From: Campylobacterales bacterium
Lineage (GTDB): Bacteria > Campylobacterota > Campylobacteria > Campylobacterales > Nitratiruptoraceae
Length of the DNA stretch: 9,903 bases
Direction: 5' to 3'
Assembly (NCBI GenBank): GCA_027068245.1
Contig: JAMOUF010000144.1
Coordinates: 1-9,903, forward strand
In this document: positions 7,360 to 9,903 of the stretch, in pieces
Layout: each line of letters opens with the position of its first letter
Numbering within the stretch: position 1 is the stretch's first letter
Program-made: the position numbers and the translations under genes
The notes under the pieces: model-generated
The model's input: the letters and a program-made list of their open reading frames with translations, nothing else
The model's database searches: none
What the model was told of the DNA's origin: nothing

Positions 7360-7728
7360 GTGAAGATACTTTTTTTACTGTTTTATACCGTTTTGTTCGC
7401 CTCCCAGATAGACGAGGTTTTTATAAAGGCGAAAAAAGAGGGCAAAATCGTAATAATCGAGGCCACATCGAAAGAGTGCCGTTTTTGCAAAGAGATGGAA
7501 AACCGTCTTAAAAAGAGTAAAAAGCTAAAAAGTGCACTGAAAGATTTTATATATGTGAGGGTGGATGTTACAAAAGAGCCGCTTCCTTTATCTTTGAAGT
7601 GGCAGGTAACGCCAACTTTTTTCTTTTTAGATAGCGATAAAAAGGTGATAAAAACAGTTCCGGGCTTTTGGAGTGAGGAGGATTTTTTGGACTTTTTAAA
7701 GAGGGTTAAAGATGAGGCTTCTATGTAG
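7360..7728 (+). CDS. Secreted thioredoxin-fold protein (SoxW-like by context)
   Basis: This 122-residue protein has a short signal peptide (about residues 1-15, ending near LFAS) and one thioredoxin-like domain. The redox motif is C40-R-F-C43 in SKECRFCKEME, and the cis-proline loop is VTPTF with P85. The strands VIIEATS, FIYVRVDV and FFFLDSD are in the usual order. It resembles the thioredoxin_2/DsbD-C-terminal-like group more than classical cytoplasmic thioredoxin. In other sox clusters a periplasmic thioredoxin (SoxW) keeps SoxY or related thiols reduced, and a similar role is likely here, but the sequence alone does not prove it. The start is a GTG with AGGA at 7350-7353. The gene's 3' end overlaps the next gene by 17 bp in another frame. 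Confidence 0.85.
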   Translation: MKILFLLFYTVLFASQIDEVFIKAKKEGKIVIIEATSKECRFCKEMENRLKKSKKLKSALKDFIYVRVDVTKEPLPLSLKWQVTPTFFFLDSDKKVIKTVPGFWSEEDFLDFLKRVKDEASM

Positions 7729-8143
7729 TCTGTTTGTTTTAATCTTTTACTTAACGGCAGATACCGAGTTTGCAGAGCCAAAGCCGGGATTTGACAATCC
7801 AAGAAAGATTGTCTTTCCCATAACCGCCGGGGATGATGAGTCTATCAATCACGTATTAAGCTCAGCAAACAACGTGATAAAGTTTTACGGTCCGGATAAT
7901 GTGAAAATCGCAATTATCTGCTACTCCAAAGGCATAAGGGCGGTGCTGAAAAAAGAGAGAAAGATCGCTGTCAGGGTTAGAAGCCTGATGACATATGATG
8001 TGGAGTTTATCGCCTGTAAAAATACGATGAGAACCAAAGGGATAAAACCAAAAGATCTGCTTGAGGGCGTAAAAATCGTCACAGCCGGGATTGTGGAGCT
8101 TGTGGAAAGAGACCTTAAAGGATGGATATATATAAGACCATAA
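7712..8143 (+). CDS. Secreted DsrE/DsrF-like (COG1416-type) protein
   Basis: This 143-residue protein begins with a hydrophobic signal sequence (about 1-21), so it probably acts in the periplasm, unlike the cytoplasmic DsrEFH proteins. The remainder resembles the DsrE/DsrF-like family: KIVFPITAGDDE, then NVIKFYGPDNVKIAIICYSKGI (part of the Rossmann-like core), then VEFIACKNTMR with C102 in the family's conserved ACxNTM position, and a C-terminal VKIVTAGIVELVERDLKGW helix. C70 is a second cysteine. Family members can carry sulfur on a conserved cysteine or serve in sulfur metabolism. Here it would be a candidate acceptor of sulfane sulfur, which is inference. The ATG at 7712 lies within the end of the thioredoxin-like gene (17-bp overlap), and the DUF302 gene follows after 9 bp. 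Confidence 0.85.
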   Translation: MRLLCSLFVLIFYLTADTEFAEPKPGFDNPRKIVFPITAGDDESINHVLSSANNVIKFYGPDNVKIAIICYSKGIRAVLKKERKIAVRVRSLMTYDVEFIACKNTMRTKGIKPKDLLEGVKIVTAGIVELVERDLKGWIYIRP

Positions 8144-8152
8144 GGAGAGAGA

Positions 8153-9058
8153 ATGAAGATTTTATTAATGTTTTTTATGACGTTTTTTGTTTTGATGGCA
8201 AATGATGAGATAATTTTATTTGGCACAGAGGCTAAAGTCAGCCCTACACAGATAGAGGAGGTGTTTCAAAAGGCTGGATACTCCATTCAGCAAAACAGGG
8301 ATATGAACGGCCCTTTTAAAAAGCAGTTTGGAAAGAGCGGGTTTGAAGTGTATAACCTCTTAACTCTTTACTATCCAAAAATCGCTATGGAATTGGTCGT
8401 AAAAAATCCGGATAGCGGCGTTTTTGCACCCTTTTCTATCGTAATATACCAAAAAAAGGGGGATAAATATCTTTATGCCGGGGTGTTGAGCGCAAAGGCA
8501 AAAGCTAAGATTTTGGGTTTAAACCTGCCGGTTGAACTTTTGGAGGAGCTGGAGAGAAAAAATATCAATACCTTGAAAAAAGCGCTTAAAAATCCTAAGA
8601 AGGTGGAACTGGCTTATAAGCCCAAACCTGTAAAAAAATCTCTTTTGACGAAATTTTCAGTTGAGGTGGAAGAGGATGAGGCGCTGGATGCAAAAGAGGA
8701 GATAGAGATGGTGATAGAAGATGGCCTAAAACCGATAGGATTTGTGATGGCGAACTTTAATGATTTTAACTATGATTTAAAAGAGGCCGGGATTGATGAT
8801 TTTATCTTTTACGACACATACTCTTTATGTAAGCTAAAAGTGATATATACCGTATCCAAAATCCGTCCGGAAGCCGGAGTTTTTGCTCCTTGTACTTTGG
8901 CAATCTATCAAAAGAAGAAAGAAAATAGGATGAATATACTTTTTCCAAATATTTACAACTGGATATCCACGCTAAACATTGAGGATAAAGAGGCGTTAAA
9001 AGAGCTTCAAAAAGCCCAGGAAGATATGGTAAAGGTGATAAAAAGTGCGATAGAGTAG
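8153..9058 (+). CDS. Secreted protein with two DUF302-like halves
   Basis: This 301-residue protein has a signal peptide (about residues 1-16, ending LMA) and an internal duplication. The N-terminal half (about 25-113) and C-terminal half (about 183-295) share GYSIQ/GFVMA starts, an NxxxY-type core and the nearly identical blocks SGVFAPFSIVIYQKK (88-102) and AGVFAPCTLAIYQKK (241-255). This block resembles the LPC-V-x-V-Y segment of DUF302, a family of unknown biochemical role often found in sulfur and redox gene neighbourhoods. Only the C-terminal half carries cysteines (C226 and C247), so the halves have probably diverged in function. A charged linker (about 130-185) joins them. The start follows AAGGAGAG. 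It appears to be the last gene of the sox transcript. Confidence 0.75.
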   Translation: MKILLMFFMTFFVLMANDEIILFGTEAKVSPTQIEEVFQKAGYSIQQNRDMNGPFKKQFGKSGFEVYNLLTLYYPKIAMELVVKNPDSGVFAPFSIVIYQKKGDKYLYAGVLSAKAKAKILGLNLPVELLEELERKNINTLKKALKNPKKVELAYKPKPVKKSLLTKFSVEVEEDEALDAKEEIEMVIEDGLKPIGFVMANFNDFNYDLKEAGIDDFIFYDTYSLCKLKVIYTVSKIRPEAGVFAPCTLAIYQKKKENRMNILFPNIYNWISTLNIEDKEALKELQKAQEDMVKVIKSAIE

Positions 9059-9067
9059 CGCCAATAT

Positions 9068-9082
9068 TGATAATGATTTTCA
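9068..9082. promoter_or_regulatory. Near-consensus Fur box
   Basis: TGATAATGATTTTCA matches the 7-1-7 Fur consensus TGATAATnATTATCA at 13 of 14 specified positions. It lies 10 bp after the stop of the DUF302 gene and just upstream of an extended -10 element, where bound Fur would block RNA polymerase. The likely target is the porin starting at 9140. The assignment rests on the match to the well-known Fur motif and not on any experiment. Confidence 0.6.
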
Positions 9083-9091
9083 TCTTTATTC

Positions 9092-9100
9092 TGTTATAAG
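9092..9100 (+). promoter_or_regulatory. Extended -10 promoter element for the second porin
   Basis: TGTTATAAG has the TGn extension and TATAAG, five of six matches to TATAAT. No good -35 is visible, which is normal for housekeeping promoters in Campylobacterota, where the -35 region is poorly conserved. Transcription would begin near 9106-9108, giving a short leader of roughly 30 bases before the ATG at 9140. The Fur box lies 9 bp upstream. Confidence 0.5.
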
Positions 9101-9108
9101 GTTTTTTG

Positions 9109-9142
9109 TGTAACAATTCCTAAAAATTTAGGAGCTGTTATG
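9109..9142 (+). promoter_or_regulatory. Inverted repeat covering the ribosome binding site of the second porin
   Basis: TAACA (9111-9115) pairs with TGTTA (9136-9140), and TCCTAAA (9118-9124) pairs with TTTAGGA (9127-9133). Only one A-C mismatch and one T-G wobble lie between the two blocks, and two further wobble pairs are possible outside. In mRNA the Shine-Dalgarno AGGAG (9130-9134) would be in the stem, with the A of the start codon at its base. It would restrict translation unless melted, or it may be a DNA-level operator. Confidence 0.45.
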
Positions 9143-9903
9143 AAAAAAAATCTTCTTTTTTTGACTCTTTTATCCATGATTGCCTTCGCTGATTCGCTTA
9201 TAGAGAGTTTTGAGGGCCAGGTGAGAGTTGGATATATAGATACAAAAGAGGATAAATCACTGATAGGTACTGCAATAGGTGGTCATATGTTTTTAAAAAT
9301 CCGCCCATTTTACCATATGGCCGCCGTGCTTGAGTTTTATACGGTTCAAGATATTGGCAAATCCCAAAACCCCGACTTTTTTGATGCCGATTTGGATGGA
9401 TTTACCACTATATCCCAGGCTTATATGGAAGTAGTATGGGAAAATAGTTTTATCCGGGCCGGCCGTCAGCTTCTAAATACGCCGCACGCCGACAGCGACG
9501 ATATTAGAATGATGCCAAACTACTTTTTCGCATATCTTTTACAAAACAGTAGTTTGACAGATATTACGCTGCAGGCAGGAAAGATAGAGCGTATGGCCGG
9601 ATGGGAGAACGGTGTGGATGCGAAGAGGTTCGTAAGAATCGACGAGGTATTGGGGCTGGATAAAAAAAGCGACGGGGTATATTTCGCCTCGGCCCTCTAT
9701 GAAAAAGAGCCTTACGCCCTGCAGGCCTGGTATTACGATGTGGATGAGGTGTGTGATATTTTCTATCTGGAGGCTGGCAGCGGTGTGGAATGGAAAGGAA
9801 TGGGGCTGGATATGGCCTTTCAGTATGACAGAGCCAAAAAAAGAGGGGAGGCGCTGCTTGGCGATATAGATGCCAAAACCTTTGGAGTGAGCCTTCAGGC
9901 CGA
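9140..9903 (+). CDS. Second OprD-like outer-membrane porin (3' end outside the window)
   Basis: The reading frame is open from the ATG at 9140 to the right edge (254 complete codons). It starts with a Sec signal peptide (residues 1-17, cleavage after MIAFA) preceded by AGGAG. The mature part has alternating amphipathic strands, and the block AYMEVVWENSFIRAGRQ (94-110) followed by DDIRMMPNYFFAYLL corresponds to AYLEYKKNKTSFKAGRQ and NDTKMVPNTFEGY in the porin at 5834-7351. The two are therefore distant paralogues. Its own promoter and Fur box separate it from the sox run, so iron supply rather than sulfur substrate may set its expression. The transported substrate is unknown. Confidence 0.82.
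   Translation, partial: MKKNLLFLTLLSMIAFADSLIESFEGQVRVGYIDTKEDKSLIGTAIGGHMFLKIRPFYHMAAVLEFYTVQDIGKSQNPDFFDADLDGFTTISQAYMEVVWENSFIRAGRQLLNTPHADSDDIRMMPNYFFAYLLQNSSLTDITLQAGKIERMAGWENGVDAKRFVRIDEVLGLDKKSDGVYFASALYEKEPYALQAWYYDVDEVCDIFYLEAGSGVEWKGMGLDMAFQYDRAKKRGEALLGDIDAKTFGVSLQA

Noticed and set aside
9062..9069. CAATATTG palindrome after the DUF302 gene stop
   Set aside because: Eight AT-rich bases with no T-tract or GC stem. It is neither a terminator nor distinguishable from chance.
1..9903. Insertion sequences, CRISPR arrays, tRNA or rRNA genes
   Set aside because: No terminal repeats, transposase-like frames, regularly spaced repeats or tRNA-like cloverleaf segments were seen. Coding sequence occupies almost the entire window.

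Overview
The window looks like part of the chromosome of a sulfur-oxidising, chemolithotrophic member of the Campylobacterota (formerly Epsilonproteobacteria). The evidence is moderate to low GC content, very tight gene packing on one strand, Lys/Glu-rich proteins, an intact soxXYZAB order, and two outer-membrane porins of the OprD-like family that is common in this phylum. I cannot name the genus from sequence alone.

Layout: every recognised gene is on the + strand. The window opens with the last 31 codons of an unidentified gene (1-93). It overlaps an OmpR/PhoB-type response regulator (90-746), which in turn overlaps its histidine kinase (736-1881). A 59-bp gap follows. Then comes a compact run whose genes touch, overlap or lie within about 10 bp of each other: soxX (1941-2489), soxY (2486-2941), soxZ (2952-3287), soxA (3291-4061), soxB (4066-5823), an OprD-like porin (5834-7351), a secreted thioredoxin-fold protein (7360-7728), a secreted DsrE/DsrF-like protein (7712-8143) and a secreted protein with two DUF302-like halves (8153-9058). 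An 81-bp gap holds a near-consensus Fur box and an extended -10 promoter. A second OprD-like porin (9140 to the right edge, incomplete) follows it.

How the genes work together: SoxXA covalently attaches thiosulfate to the C-terminal cysteine of SoxY in the SoxYZ complex, and SoxB hydrolyses off the sulfonate as sulfate. No soxCD is present here, so the remaining sulfane sulfur on SoxY must be handled by genes elsewhere or by another route. The downstream thioredoxin-like, DsrE-like and DUF302 proteins all carry signal peptides and are plausible periplasmic sulfur-handling or thiol-redox accessories. The porin may let a sulfur substrate or product cross the outer membrane. The upstream two-component system is the obvious candidate regulator of the sox operon.

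The most unusual sequence signals are RNA-level or DNA-level inverted repeats placed on two translation starts. A perfect 12-bp inverted repeat brackets the soxX Shine-Dalgarno and includes the ATG. A separate long imperfect hairpin covers the Shine-Dalgarno of the second porin and reaches the A of its ATG. A pair of TTTTACA repeats spaced 11 bp apart lies just after the kinase gene and could be the binding site of the adjacent regulator.
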